A stretch of 64,000 bases of DNA from Halichondria panicea (Eukaryota > Porifera > Demospongiae > Suberitida > Halichondriidae). A model generated the notes under the pieces. It ran no database searches. It saw only the letters and a list, made by a program, of their open reading frames with translations, and was not told the origin of the DNA. The position numbers were made by a program, and so were the translations under genes. Shown one piece after another: positions 32,979-45,800 of this stretch. Positions within the stretch are counted from its first letter, which is position 1; every line of letters begins with the position of its first letter. The DNA lies in the NCBI RefSeq assembly GCF_963675165.1, contig NC_087386.1, positions 2,234,169 to 2,298,168 on the forward strand. Direction: 5' to 3'.

Positions 32979-33680
32979 CTATCTATTTATTTTGACTAAT
33001 GCCTTGTGCTAATTCTAAGAACCAAAATTAGATTGTTTTGTGCTTGCCACCTATAGAAGAACCACATAGACCCATCCCCATTATCAGATTCTACCACCAC
33101 AAACCTGGCCCAGACAATACAGGCCTGTACCTTATAAATTAAGCCTCCCTCAAGGTCAGATTTAGTTGACACAAGCCATGCACAAGCTAAGTTAAAGTAT
33201 TACAGCAGCCAATATCAAGTCTAAGATAAGTTCTATACTTTATGTCAGCATTACCTCCAATGTGAATATAGCTTACAATCAGCATGGCCCCAAGTGAGTA
33301 ACTAACAATAATTATTGAGTATACTAGTCGTTCTGAATGCAACAGATGAATGGGGAGGGTTGGTGCACCGTTAAAGACTCTTTAACCCATCATTCTCGAC
33401 TCTCAAGGTCGGGCATCTGATTGCTTTTTTTCTACCAGTATGGTTTTGTGCTGTTTGTTCTTTTGTTTCCTTTTTTTTTTTCTATAGTCCCTTAACTATT
33501 ACTGAAGAGCTTCCCAAAATAATGTAGACACACTGTGATAGACTATATGCAAAATAACCTAGATACAGATCGGATTGCATTTATAACTTTGAGCTGTTTC
33601 TAAGTTTTAGGCTGAGTCAGTAATTATGTGTCGGAAAGCCCGATCCCACCCCCTATACTTCTGTATATACCATTCTCAAA
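31836..33680. repeat. 706 bp direct duplication with about 435 bp between
   Basis: Copy A (31836-32541) and copy B (32977-33680) run from TACTATCTATTTATTTTGAC to ATACCATTCTCAA and are nearly identical, differing mainly in a poly-T run. Each is preceded by an AC run of about 55 bases. EDEM3 copies 1 and 3 have only the AC run here. The spacer has an inverted repeat GAGATGGGTCCCCC / GGGGGACCCATCTC at about 32862-32897. It could be unequal exchange between AC runs, or two terminal repeats of a defective retroelement. No coding frame is present. Confidence 0.85.
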
Positions 33681-34253
33681 CACACACACACACATGCACT
33701 GACTAAGAGAAACCACTAGCTCCCTTTTAGGGGTCGTAACTTGTGTCCAATTTATTTGTAGCTCTTTGATAAAGGCACCACAAGATGGTAGACTGAGATC
33801 AACAATTGTTTTTCGTGCCGTCGTTTTCTGTTTTGCCTTAATATCTCTGAACCTCTCTAGAACGGTTTGACATAGAAAAATACTTCTTAGAGGCCGTCCG
33901 TCTATTGTAGTATGCAGTATACATTTTTGTATATACTGTACTTACCTAACCTTCATGTTTAAAATGACGGGTTATGTTGTATCTATCTCCAGGTTCTGTG
34001 GGGTGACGTAGACACAGCTATACACATTCACGACATGCTTTATCATGTGATGGAGAGACACAACTTCCTACCCGAGGCATTCACTCATGACTTCAGGGTT
34101 CACTGGGGAAACCACCCTCTCAGGCCTGAGTTCATTGAGAGCACTTACTTCCTCTACAAGGTACACCGTCATGTGTGTGTGGGGTGTGTGGGTGTTTGTG
34201 TGTGGGGGGATGGGGGTGGGTGGGTGTGTGTGTGTGTGTGGGGTGGGTGGGGG

Positions 34254-35665
34254 TCCACGGAATTCAAGTTATGGCAGCTGAAAAGAATAATTAAATTGAG
34301 GGGGGGGGAGAGAGTTGCAGTTAATTTCAACAGCTATTAACTTTAGTACCGTTGATCGAATCTCCAACATTTTGTGATTTTCGGAAAGCTTAGAAAATTT
34401 CCTTTCAAATGATGTATTTCAATCCAAAATTTCGTCGGGGCCATAATTTGTCATTTTTTGGCCTTGGACCATGGGCTATTATTCATGGTATCGCCAAATT
34501 GGCAAATACTTTTATCGCAAATAAGAATTTGATGATGCTATTTGAAAGGTGTGTTTCTAAGCTTTCAGAAAATAATATTATTGTTGAAATTGGATCCACG
34601 GAATTCAAGTTATGGCCTTTCAACAGCTATTAACTTTAGTACTGTTGATCGAATCTCCAAAATTTTGTGATTTTCGGAAAGCTTAGAAAATTTCCTTTCA
34701 AATGATGTATTTCAATCCAAAATTTCGTCGGCGCCATAATTTGTCATCTTTCGGCCTTGGACCATGGGCTATTATTCATGGTATCGCCTAATTGGAAATA
34801 TTTTTATCGTTCAAATAAGAATTTTGATGATGCTATTTGAAAAGTGTGTTTCTAAGCTTTCAGAAAATAATATTATCGTTGAAATTGGATCCACGGAATT
34901 CAAGTTATGGCCTTTCAACAGCTATTAACTTTAGTACCGTTGATCGAATCTCCAAAATTTTGTGATTTCGGAAAGCTTAGAAAATTTCCTTTCAAATGAT
35001 ATATTTCAATCCAAAATTTCGTCGGGGCCATAATTTGTCATTTTTCGGCCTTTGACCATGGGCTATTATTATTCATGGTATCGCCTAATTGGAAATATTT
35101 TTATCGTTCAAATAAGAATTTTGATGATGCTATTTAAAAGGTGTGTTTCTAAGCTTTCAGAAAATAATATTATCGTTGAAATTGGATCCACGGAATTCAA
35201 GTTATGGCAGCTGAAAAGAATAATTAAATTGAGGGGGGGGGGGGGGCGGGAGTTGCAGTTAATTTCAACAGCTATTAACTTTAGTACCGTTGATCGAATC
35301 TCCAAAATTTGGTGATTTTTCGGAAAGCTTAGAAAATTTCCTTTCAAATGATGTACTTCAATCCAAAATTTCGTCGGGGCCATAATTTGTCATTTTTCGG
35401 CCTTGGACCATGGGCTATTATTCATGGTATCGCCTAATTGGCAAATACTTTTATCGTTCAAATAAGAATTTTGATGATGCTATTTGAAAGGTGTGTTTCT
35501 AAGCTTTCAGAAATAATATTGTCGTTGAAATTGGATCCACGGAATTCGAGTTATGGCAGCTGATAAATTGAGGGGGGGGAGAGTTGCAGTTAATTTTAAT
35601 TTGGGGGTGGGTGTGTATGTGTGGGGTGGGGGGGTGGGTGTGTGTGTGTGGGGTGGGTGTGTGTG
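34254..35665. repeat. Intronic tandem repeat in EDEM3 copy 2, about four units
   Basis: Same repeat as at 16985, with units starting near 34254, 34594, 34888, 35186 and 35534 (the last partial). The two middle units lack the poly-G block, so the array has higher-order structure. A short GTGGG tract closes it. Confidence 0.9.
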
Positions 35666-36829
35666 TTTACTCTATGCATTAGCTGTACATGTATATATCA
35701 CTTTCTGTTGTTTTGAAGAAAGCATCTCAGTAATTGGAATATTTCTGTAAGTACTGTAATCGACCAAAGCTTGTGATGCTACTGCTCTAACTCTACTCTA
35801 TGTATTATTTTGATGGCTAAGTAGTTAATGTGCAGGCGACTGGAGATCCATACTACCTGGACGTGGGTCGATCAGTGGTGAACAACTTGAACAAGTACGC
35901 CAGAGTGAGGTGTGGCTTCGCTGCCATCAAGGACCTCAGGACCAACGCTCACGAGGACAGGTAAGTCAGGGGAACCATGTGTCTGTGTATGTACTAATAG
36001 TTAGAATTTAGTTCCCATGTAGATCTCGCAATAATCGGTACTTGTATGGCATCACAATCCTTGCCAGAATGCAAAGGTTAGATCGCAAAGTCTTAATAAA
36101 CTCATTCACAAAGGGTTTAATATTCTAGTAGTACGATATCATTTCATTGGCAATCTTCGATACTGTATAGAATGGACTCCTTCGTACTGGCTGAGACGTT
36201 CAAGTATCTGTTCCTGTTGTTTGCTGACGAGGGGGACAGTCCCCTGAACATGGATGACTTTGTGTTCACGACTGAGGCCCATCTCTTCCCCTTCTCCCTC
36301 GCCAGCGCTAACACCACCCTCAATAGAGTCGTCCAAGAGGCAGTGAGTGGGTACAATACATACACAGTGTAGCGGCTATGCTGCTTCAGTATGCATTTTT
36401 TAGGTGCAGCTGCACATTGTAGGGGGGGGGGGGTAAGGCAGCTCTTTTATAGAGATTACCTTCTTTTGAATGAGGTTATGGTAGCCTGGCTGTGTGTGAG
36501 TGTGTCAGGTGTTGTTCTCTCTCTGTGTAGTTACTGGTGAAGAACACAGACCTGGTGAATATGAGCACTGTCACTGTCACCACTAGCGGACCAGACTCTT
36601 CTGGGAAGGCAGCAAAGAACAAACCAGTCGCTGACAGCTTCACTAAAGGTTCACTGAAACACACAGTAGACACCATGTACAGTAGTAGCCAATAATCCCG
36701 TCTAGTCAGCACAGTTGTAGTTGTTTATAATTATACACCCCCTCACACCCACACACACACACACACCACACACCATGAATTACCATGAATTAAGTAGCTA
36801 CTGTATTTGTCTGGAGATGGTTTCCAAAC

Positions 36830-37350
36830 TTCTACACCTCCATCACTAACCCCCCCCCCTCACACACACACACACACAGGCGTCTCCTGTTCACTGACGA
36901 GAGTGTCCTCTCTAACGAGGTGGGTAAAGGAGAGGCTGCTGTCAAATGGTATAAGAGACAAAGCAAGGGCAAACTCCACCCACTCAATCAGAGGTGGATT
37001 ATAACGAGCAGGGGCCCACTCATGATGTGTGTAGTTCATGGTTCATCGAGCCAGTACAGTGGATGGAAAGCTCTCTACTGGGCAAAGTGGAGGGGAAGGT
37101 GAGGCTGCTACTTGTGCATTAGCTAAAAATAGATACGTATCTTGAAAGCCCGTAATTTGTGTTCTGATTGTCCAATTTCAAACTAATTGATGCATTCAAG
37201 AGCTCTCAGAATTACCTTTCCAGTGTTGTGCTTAGATACATGTACAAGTTTTATGATTAGTCAATATCCAATTTTAACAAGACTATAATTATAGCCTTGC
37301 GTTATTATCTAGAATTCAACTGTTTAGCTCGTAGACTTTACTGTACATTC

Positions 37351-37396
<46 letters not shown>

Positions 37397-37561
37397 CGGC
37401 AGATTGTGTCTCAAGTGCTCGGCTCGTCTGGGGTCATTCAACTGTGGTCAGGTGATCAGTACTCGTGTGGGCAGTGGGTCACGCCCTCCTTCCAGATACA
37501 CAAGGCACGAATAGACGAAACCAGATCACTCACTAGGAGAAAAGTGGACAAAACTGTATAG
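36830..37561 (+). pseudogene. DUSP12: DUSP12 3' fragment 2
   Basis: The two terminal DUSP12 exons (36880-37098 and from about 37401) again follow EDEM3 at the same breakpoint as fragment 1. It shares the one-base loss in AAGAGACAAAG. It also has its own two-base loss at the start of the last exon (ATTGTGTCTC for ATTCTGTGTCTC). It makes no phosphatase. Confidence 0.85.
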
Positions 37562-37880
37562 CTAGCAAATTACTGAATTATTGTCCAAATTCAAACATTA
37601 ATTTTTTCGATCATTTGAAGGTTTATTGATTGAACAATAAATGATGTCATACTAATTCAATGTACCATGTACTGCATGTACAAATAATAGCATAAGAAGC
37701 GTCAATTATTATTCACTGCAAATTCAACATTTTTCGATCATTAATTTGATAGATTATTGATTGGAGAATATGAATGATACCACACAGTACTGCATGTACA
37801 TAGCATAAATTATATTAGTAACTAATAAACAAATGGTCATAACAATTTGTCTGTTGTTTGGATAGTCCTCAAACTTGTGT

Positions 37881-38598
37881 CTATAGCAAACGTGAGTCTG
37901 CTTGGCAGTGACAGCCGCCGTACTGTGGCTTGTTCTTGACTGCTCTGAGTTGTGCAAGGATGACGTGACATCGGTACTGATGTGTGTAGGCCCAGAGGAA
38001 CAACAGAGTGGCTACAATCAGGCCAGCAAGGGGTGAGTCTGCAATGAAACATTCATCAAGGCTGACATTCAAATAGAGACTCCTAAACAAGAATTAACAA
38101 CCCACACACAAGTCAACAATTACACAGTAGTACCAAGGGCGTATAAAAGAAGAGAGGGCATGCAACTCCTATATGAGCAGAGTTCAAACGTGGGCGGATG
38201 AATATGCATGAAATGCTAAAAATAGAAATTTCTATTTTTAGCACTTCATGCAAATGCACACATTCCTCCGCCCACGTTTGAACTCTGCTAGCTACGTGTA
38301 CTGATAGTGGAGTTGCATGCCCTCTCTTCTTTTATACGCCCTTGGTAGTACACTTACAATTAATACTTAATCAAGGTATGTAACTGATACACTGTATATA
38401 TTGACCCTGACTGACCTCCTTGAGTCTTGGGCACACTAGGTTCATCCAGCTCCAGCCACTCTCACTCCTCAGCTTACCATACTTGTACACATCTCTGGTT
38501 AAACTTGGCAGATATTGTCTCCAATAGACAAGAGCATGAACTAGCAGTCCAGAACCAATCCACAGTAGCCAGGAGATGCTCACATGCTGATCAGCCAT
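37881..38598 (-). pseudogene. SRD5A3: SRD5A3-like, copy 3, middle exons lost
   Basis: Exon 1 is nearly intact (SISWLLWIGSGLLVHALVYW, with a small loss of LMQ near the start). The exons with RWFTHFYVW and the core are deleted. The DNA passes directly from intron 1 (about 38385) to the flank of the fold-back element. The last exon (HQYRCHVILAQLR) remains. It is non-functional. Confidence 0.8.
38132..38346. mobile_element. Fold-back element in SRD5A3 copy 3
   Basis: Same element and position as 20427-20639, with the ACCAAGGGCGTATAAAAG ends intact. The adjacent inverted block is partly present before the deletion breakpoint. Confidence 0.85.
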
Positions 38599-38652
38599 TA
38601 TCCTCTGGCACGAGAGTGGTCGACCAGCTTCCCCACTTTGTCACTGAGATCT

Positions 38653-38692
<40 letters not shown>

Positions 38693-39686
38693 GTGGAGGA
38701 AACTGCAAGTGCTGGTGTTGCCCAGCTGTGCATGTACAATGCTGACACAGGAAAAAGCATGACCTTATAATAAGTCTACAAAATATGAATGGCAGATATA
38801 AATACGTACCAAACTCAATGAAGTGGTACGGTCGACTGGCCTTGTGTAGATCGTTGCCATGTTGCTCACTGAAGTCTTTGTGTAGATTCTCGAGGTAGTT
38901 AAAGGCCAGCTTGGCAGGATAGGTGGGATCACACAGGGCGAGGTAGCATATCCCTTCCTCAAGGATGTAGCTGTGTGGGGGGTCATGTTAGTGTGTGTGC
39001 TTCAAGCTCAAAGTCATCTCCCCTCATCCACCATTAAACTGGAGTATAATATCACCAACCAAGTTCCAACTATTCTTAGACTAGTCTTAGACTACATGTA
39101 CACTGGTAGTTCCTTGTTAGACAATCACTATAGAGGGACCTATGTATAACACACACCACTTACAATGTGTATGGTACAGTTAAGCAAATGCTCACAAACA
39201 AAAGGCCATCCATTGCATCAGTTTATACCATGACAGAGCACCAATCATCATACACACCACGAGGCAATAATGACATTCACAGGAGAGTGCTTACTGGAAC
39301 ACCATACGACCCGGGTCACACTCGATTGAGCATCGAGGGGGGCTGACTGACGACAGCTTGCGGAATATCTGCTTGGCCTTGGGTTGGTATTCAGCATAAT
39401 CCCGGCCAGACTGCAGAGGGAGAATGCAACAATTCAGTTAATTCAAGCTGTTAAAGATAGCACACACTACACACGTATTATTCTAGCAAGGTTCTCTTTA
39501 TATGTCTACAGAATCATGACTTGACAACTATTCATGTCACTGAGCTGCATACAGTACAGTGTCCTGATGGGACCAATGTAGACTGTACTGTATTATCTAC
39601 TGTAGCTCCTCTACCTCTTCATTGACAATGGATGCTGACAGAGGTAGTCCATCACTGGCTCTGGCAATTAGTGTCAGGTGGGCCAT
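38598..39686 (-). CDS. SEC22: SEC22 longin-domain protein, copy 3
   Basis: The four longin exons are all present and in frame, from [17 protein letters not shown] to VDHSRARG, with TAA at 38598-38600 overlapping the SRD5A3 ATG. Changes against copy 1 are few (NDLHKAS for NDVHKAS, DLSDKVG for DVSDKVG). Splice sites are kept. SRD5A3 downstream is deleted here, so keeping the longin frame is not explained by a need for a joint product. Confidence 0.8.
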
Positions 39687-39894
39687 TGTTCCTGAGCTCT
39701 TCTTTCTTCATTGCTTCTTCTTCTGATATGTACTTGCTTTATGTATGTTCTGTGCTCTATTTGGAACAATAATTATGTGTCCTTTGAACCCTTTCTTTAT
39801 TGAACAATGTGTGGGTGTTGCTACAAGCCCCTCCCCCTCATGCCTCTAGCCACCCACAAAGAAATATAAGGGGCGTTCCAGACCTTCTTTTGAA

Positions 39895-42800
39895 ATGGCT
39901 GAATCTACAACACTGAATGCTGCTAGTTCCCCACAGTTGATGGAGGATTGGCTTGGCACTGATGGTCTCTATAATTGGGAGAGGGTATGATATTCACATG
40001 GTAGATAGATACTCAATGATCAGTGCATTCTCCTAGTGCCTAGATGTACTTGTTGACCACCCATAAACACACTTGGCATCATTCATTCATCACAGTATAG
40101 TGCCTACACTCTACCTTGTCAGTGTGAGGTGTTTTATCTCATGTTGTTGTTCTCTCCACATGTACCACTCTCTGGATGGACAACAGGGAAGGATTGAGGT
40201 ACGTATTTAGTATGATCACATTCTACCAAGCTGACATGCTTGTGCTCTGAGCACTTGTTGTTAGGAGGTAGACAGTGTAAAGAAGAGCACATACGGATAA
40301 CTGAATGTGATACTATTCCTTAATTGAGACAAGTAGATCTACTCGTAGTATAGCCTCCTTCACCGGCCTTCATAGAAAAGAAGGCCTGCTATCGACTGCT
40401 TGCGCATGCGCCAAATTATTGGATATTTTTTCCCGTAAAATTTCCTATAATACTGGATTCATCAGAGAAAATATCCTAAAAGTCATACACAGAGCTATAT
40501 AGCTAGCTAGCTAGAGACAGAGCTGTGTAGGTTTGTTGTACAGCTATTTTCTTTTGATAGAATCAGTAGCAGTAGTATAGTAGACTTTCACCAAAGTTAG
40601 TGTTAAATGGGCGTGGCCTGTCCATATAGGCTCTTGTCAGCTTTCACTCCGTTCAGACGATCGTCATCCACACTGTTGCAGGCTGTGAGTCTTTTGTTAA
40701 CATAGCAGGCTAAGGGTAGCTATCAGAGAATGCTATCAAATGGGCTCAATCGAACTTTCTATCTACTTCCTTCAATCCACTTTCGTTCGTTGTGATGTCA
40801 CAGTTTTACTGAGCATATACGATGTTATCCAAAACCCCCAGATACCGGGGGGATATTAGCGCATGCGCAAGCAGTCGATACCAGGCCCACTTCCCTAAGT
40901 GAAGTGGGAAGTGCGGCCTGGGATCGAGGCTACTCGTAGTAGTACCTGAAAGTATGCATGGTTAATCAAGTGTTTCAGTCTGCATGTTTGGCTGTCCACA
41001 ATTGTTTCCCCTCCCCTGTGTCATGCATCACCAGTGTACTGTATCACTGCACTAATGTTCTCTTCCTTCCATTTCATGTATCTCCACCTCACCTTTGACT
41101 GACCCTCTGAAACAACAGAATGTAAGTTGGTGGGTGTTGTCAGAGTATTTAGTGTCTGTTGCATATTCTGTGATGTTTCTACTTCCCCATTATTACTCTT
41201 GTGTGTGTGCAGTGCCATAGTGTTATATAGGGAAATATTTAGTATGATCACATTCAACCTCGTAATCATTCATTTACTATCTTCCCACGTGTTTGCCCTG
41301 TGGACTCTCCCTCTCTGGATCAATAGTTTGTAAGTTGTGTTTGCACATGCACACTCATTTTAATGGTTACTAGGAACTCGTAAATTGTCTTTGTCTCTTT
41401 CCATATTGCCAACTTGGTATTAGCCGAGGCCCACACAACTTATTAGGTTGTAGTTTTAATATTCGTAGAATATACACCTAAGTTCATTAGTTGGTACGTA
41501 CATTATCGTGTTTGTCTCTTCCCATGCACACACTCATTCCTATGTTGGACCACACACTGATTTGGACTACTGTAGGAGGTGAGCTTCTTACGAGTACTCA
41601 ATGTCCACACACTAAAATGGTTCAGCTGCAATGTGTGTGGATGTACTGGTTACCTAGCATCATTAGCGTGTGTCCCTTGTCCTCTAGAGCTGACCCTCTC
41701 CCTCGTATAGGGTAGACCACGGCTTTGAACTTGTTGAATTCGTAATCCCATTTACGGGCACAATTTCGAAATACCACCATTGTGTACATTGTGTACATGT
41801 AAATTTGTGTTTATGTAAATTCCCCAACCAATTAAGTGCCTACTGAACCTAAAACTTGTTGCCTATTTCTCAATGTTTCCCCAACTTTTTTATTTCTTAG
41901 CTTTTCTATGCCAGGTCTAGCCACTTGTTGCTATGTGTAGTCAGTCCCATACACACCAGCGTTCAACTGATCTGATGTCTTGTATGTGTATTAAGATTAA
42001 ATCTCTCCCTCACATGTACCATTTGACGTGTCTCAGTCTTGGATTAAGGTATGTTGTGATTGTGTGTGTCTTATGGAGTGCATGTGTTGTATTGTACGAC
42101 AAACAAAATCATACATATCAAAGTTGTACATGTAAGATGCTTTTGTTGTACCGTTTACCGTCCCTTCCACTGACCCACCCACTGACCCTTCCATTATCTG
42201 CTATTGCTAGTACTGAGTACCTGTGTGTGTACTAGCCAGTGTGTGTACTACCAGTGTTCATATCACTCTCTCCTCACATGTACCCTCTGTGGACTGTTAC
42301 TCAACAACAGCGCGTGAGTTTATTGCATGTACATATAATGGCGTACTAGGCTGACTTGTATACATGTACTACTGCATGAAGGCAGAAAGAATAACTTGCG
42401 TGACTTTATTTAGGATTAGTACGTACTGAAAGTTTCATGCTGTACAGACGTTAGACTGGCGGCGATAGAGCGACTGGCAAACTGCCTATCAGTCACTTGT
42501 CTCAGCTGAAGTGTAATAAATCGTATGACACTACTAAACATGAATATCGTTATAGATAATGTGGTTAAATTTTGCTACGAGATTCAGCTACTATGGAATG
42601 CACTGAATCCCCTGAAGTGTAAGTGCGGTTACAATTACAGGGCTAATATGATGTTGAGCAATCTGATAGGCTGCAATGCTCGTTGCAGCTGAGACGAGTG
42701 ACTGATAGGCAGTTTGCCAGTCCCTCGCGCTACGCACGCGAGGGGCTGTCGCCGCCAGTCTATACAGACGTGTACTTGCAATAATTGATGTATACATGTG

Positions 42801-45800
42801 TGAATGCATTCGTGTATTTGAACATGTTCATTTCTCTACATGTCCGTGTCCTACTGCTTGTTAATGTGACTACTGCTAATGATTACTGGAACAACAGAAT
42901 GTAAGTTACAGTATGCAGACATGTATGAATGCACTCACTGCTCCTACCATCATCCCCCTCTCTCTGTTTCCATGTGTGTCTCACGCTGGTGTCTCATTGG
43001 ACTAAACAGAAGGTGAGCGGGACACTGCACTGACTTGTGACTGTACTTGTGTCAGTAATGTTTGAGGTGCATGAGTACATGTGTATTGGCATTCATAGTG
43101 TACAGGTTTGTGATTATATTCTTTTCTCTCTCCCTACATTTCCATGGTTACTGAATATCTGGAACGATAGGAAGTGAGTTAAACAATGTTGGCAAACATA
43201 CCGTACACCTCATGTGTGTTCAGTTTGTAATAGTCTCATATCCTTACCTGACTCTAGTAGCTACACTGGTTGCTTCTATAGACAACTCATAATGTGTGAC
43301 CACAAACACACATTCTAACCCACTCTTGTTCACCTTGTCCAGGTTAAGGCTAGGTATGAGAGTAAACTGAAGAGTCATGAGACGGTGAGTGTTGACAGTT
43401 GCACTTACTACTCTCGTGGTAAGAGTGGTACACGTAGTCTAGCAGAACGACAATGTGTGTACATGTACTGTCCATTGTATGATGAATGTTTGCTTTTTGT
43501 CTACCTTTGTGTATGCTTTATATGTCCACTTTTACTGTTTGACTGTGTGAGGTTATACCGTATAGCGGGTAAATATAATAATTTTTATTATTATGATATT
43601 CTCGCCAAGGTTGGTGGTTGCTGATTTTGATAATTTGTACATTTGTATCAGCTGCATGTTCTATTTAGTGGAATGCTCATTCAGTCGTATATAAAGTTTA
43701 TAATAATATTTTTACTCCCCCAGAGAAGAGCTGCCCTCCAACAGAGACTGTCTGGTGACATCACTGACCAGGACCGGAGACAACTGCTGGGAGAGCTGGA
43801 GGAGGTGGAGGGGGAGATCAAGAAGTGGGTCTCAGAGATAGAAGCGTCTGAGAGGAATATACATCGCTATGAGAATGCTATTGCTGAGACACGAGGAGAA
43901 GGACAGGAGAGACAGAGAAGGAAAGGTGAGGGGAGCAAGGAACTTTATAGTACAGTGAGTGTTGATGCTCATAGTTGCAATCACTCGTACCTGTAGCAAC
44001 TTACATGTAGTGTGTTATTACAGGGGCGTAGCTACCATTGTTTCCTGGTTGCCCAGAAACCCCCCCAGGAGCTGCTGAGAAAATTGGGCAGGGCTCCCCA
44101 ATAATTGAAATCAAGCAGCCCTGCCCATCTTTTCATGCACGTGGCTGCAAATCATGTAGAGATAGCACCGTGAATCGTTTCACTTTGGCTAGCTTTGTCT
44201 CAGCTAGCTAGCTAGCTACCTCAAACAAAGAAGACCAAGACTTAAGTTCTAGTATCAATCCTGCATGCTCCAGTATTCTCAGACTCAGCTCTAAGCACAA
44301 CTTTATTCGATATTCAGGAAGGACAAGTTTAGAACAATCTCAGCCACATGAAACCTCTCAGGTAAATGTATTGGTGCTCAGCTAGACTAGCAATACACAA
44401 TTGACACCTGCCTTTTTGAATGTCTATAGCTAGCTAGACTAGCTAGTCTAGCTAGCTTCTCACAAACATGTAAAAAAAAGTCATTACAAACAATGAGCAG
44501 TAGGTGTAACCAGTAGGTGTGCCCCAATCAAGAGGGTGTGGCACCGGAAGTAGGCGTGGTTAAATTTCCCGGCGCTACCGCGCCGCTGGTTTTTCAAAAG
44601 GAAACCCCTATGTCAAAAGTCTGGCTACGCCCCTGTATTAGTAGACTGTACCTACAGCTGTTGTGAGGTCCTCATACTTTATATAATCGTGTATTGCAAA
44701 AGCGTTGGCTCCACCCAACATTTTCGTTCGCTTATCACATTTGTTGTGTTGCTAGGCAACTGCCCCTGATTGTGCACACTACAGTGTACTAGAGCATTGT
44801 TCCTGTTACTACTCTACACACTGTGGTGGTATGGATATGGTTTATTGGACTTTATTAATACTAACTTTCAATGATTTGGGTTCGTGACGTTGTACTGTGT
44901 TACTTAATCATGACATCATCATGTTAATTCAAGCATAGCACATTCCTGTAGTGATCAGCCACATCATTATTACCCAGTACATGTATTCCCTGTCATTGGT
45001 GGGTCACCCACTTAGCAAGCTTTAAAGGTTTACGATTTAAAGGTGGTTTATGTTCAGCTGCTTCATGTCCTTCATTTCCACTGACACTTCATTGGCTTCT
45101 TACGTATACGCACAGCTGCTGTGTCCAGTTAAAGCAGTTACCATGTATAGTGCGATATTTTCGAGGGGCTTAATTTTCGCTGATTTCATGGGTTAGCAAT
45201 CCACGAAAATTGTTCTAATTATCTGCTATAACATGCAAAGATTAAAGGCATGGCTTCCGGTAAGCGGTCAACCCACAAACATTGAGTGCAACGAAATGCT
45301 TTAGAGGTCATTAGAAATATAAGTTCCTTGAAAATGTCGCACTATAAGGTATTATGTACATGTACATGCAGTACCTATGTAGTCATGTTCTTATCAACTA
45401 TTTGCTCCACCCACCACCTTTTTAAGCTTGCGTAGGCAACTGACTGTATTGTACAGTTTAGGCAGACCAGCAATCATTTTATGACATGTACAAGCCCGAG
45501 AGCGAGTTGCATAAAACATGATGCTATTGTTATGTGTTTTATACCTCACCAAATTATGCTTTAAGGTGACGTGATCGGACTGTATGACTTTATACATACT
45601 TGTTGCCTTTATATTGTTTACATGTTTTCCAGACCTCAATGTAATTTTCATTCCCATTGTTCATTCCCCCACCCACTCACAACCACCATGCTTTTTATTT
45701 ACATTGATAATTATGTGTTTTGCTTCATATCCATTGGGTTGTGGGGCGTACCCTCTACTGTGCTTACTACATGTGTACTTAATAGTGACATCCATGAATG

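Larger units (their letters stand above)
29666..36695 (+). pseudogene. EDEM3: EDEM3-like mannosidase, copy 2, one nonsense codon
   Basis: This is the longest EDEM3-like copy. Exons include 29666-29708, 29845-29890, 29951-30091, 30435-30704, 30994-31099, 31272-31492 and 31650 onward. The GH47 domain is clear: [97 protein letters not shown] and FTTEAH. In the exon ending PGLQ, codon TGA (31761-31763) replaces the TGG of copies 1 and 3. The protein would end before several active-site residues. No signal peptide is seen; the true first exon was probably lost where XDH was joined. The protease-associated domain usual in EDEM3 is absent; the last exon is a short Ser/Thr-rich tail. Introns carry a 706 bp duplication and tandem repeats. 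Confidence 0.88.
40187..43384 (+). other. Microexon array of ROC-COR-Death copy 3
   Basis: The exons are GGAAGGATTGAG (40187-40198), AAT (41119-41121), TTT (41327-41329), GAG (41576-41578), TCTTGGATTAAG (42037-42048), CGC (42311-42313), AAT (42898-42900), AAG (43010-43012), GAA (43171-43173) and a 42-base exon (43343-43384). Compared with copy 1, GVIE becomes GRIE, A becomes N, Y becomes F, DWIK becomes SWIK and W becomes N. The adjoining 20 bases of intron on each side are the same or nearly so. Confidence 0.65.
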
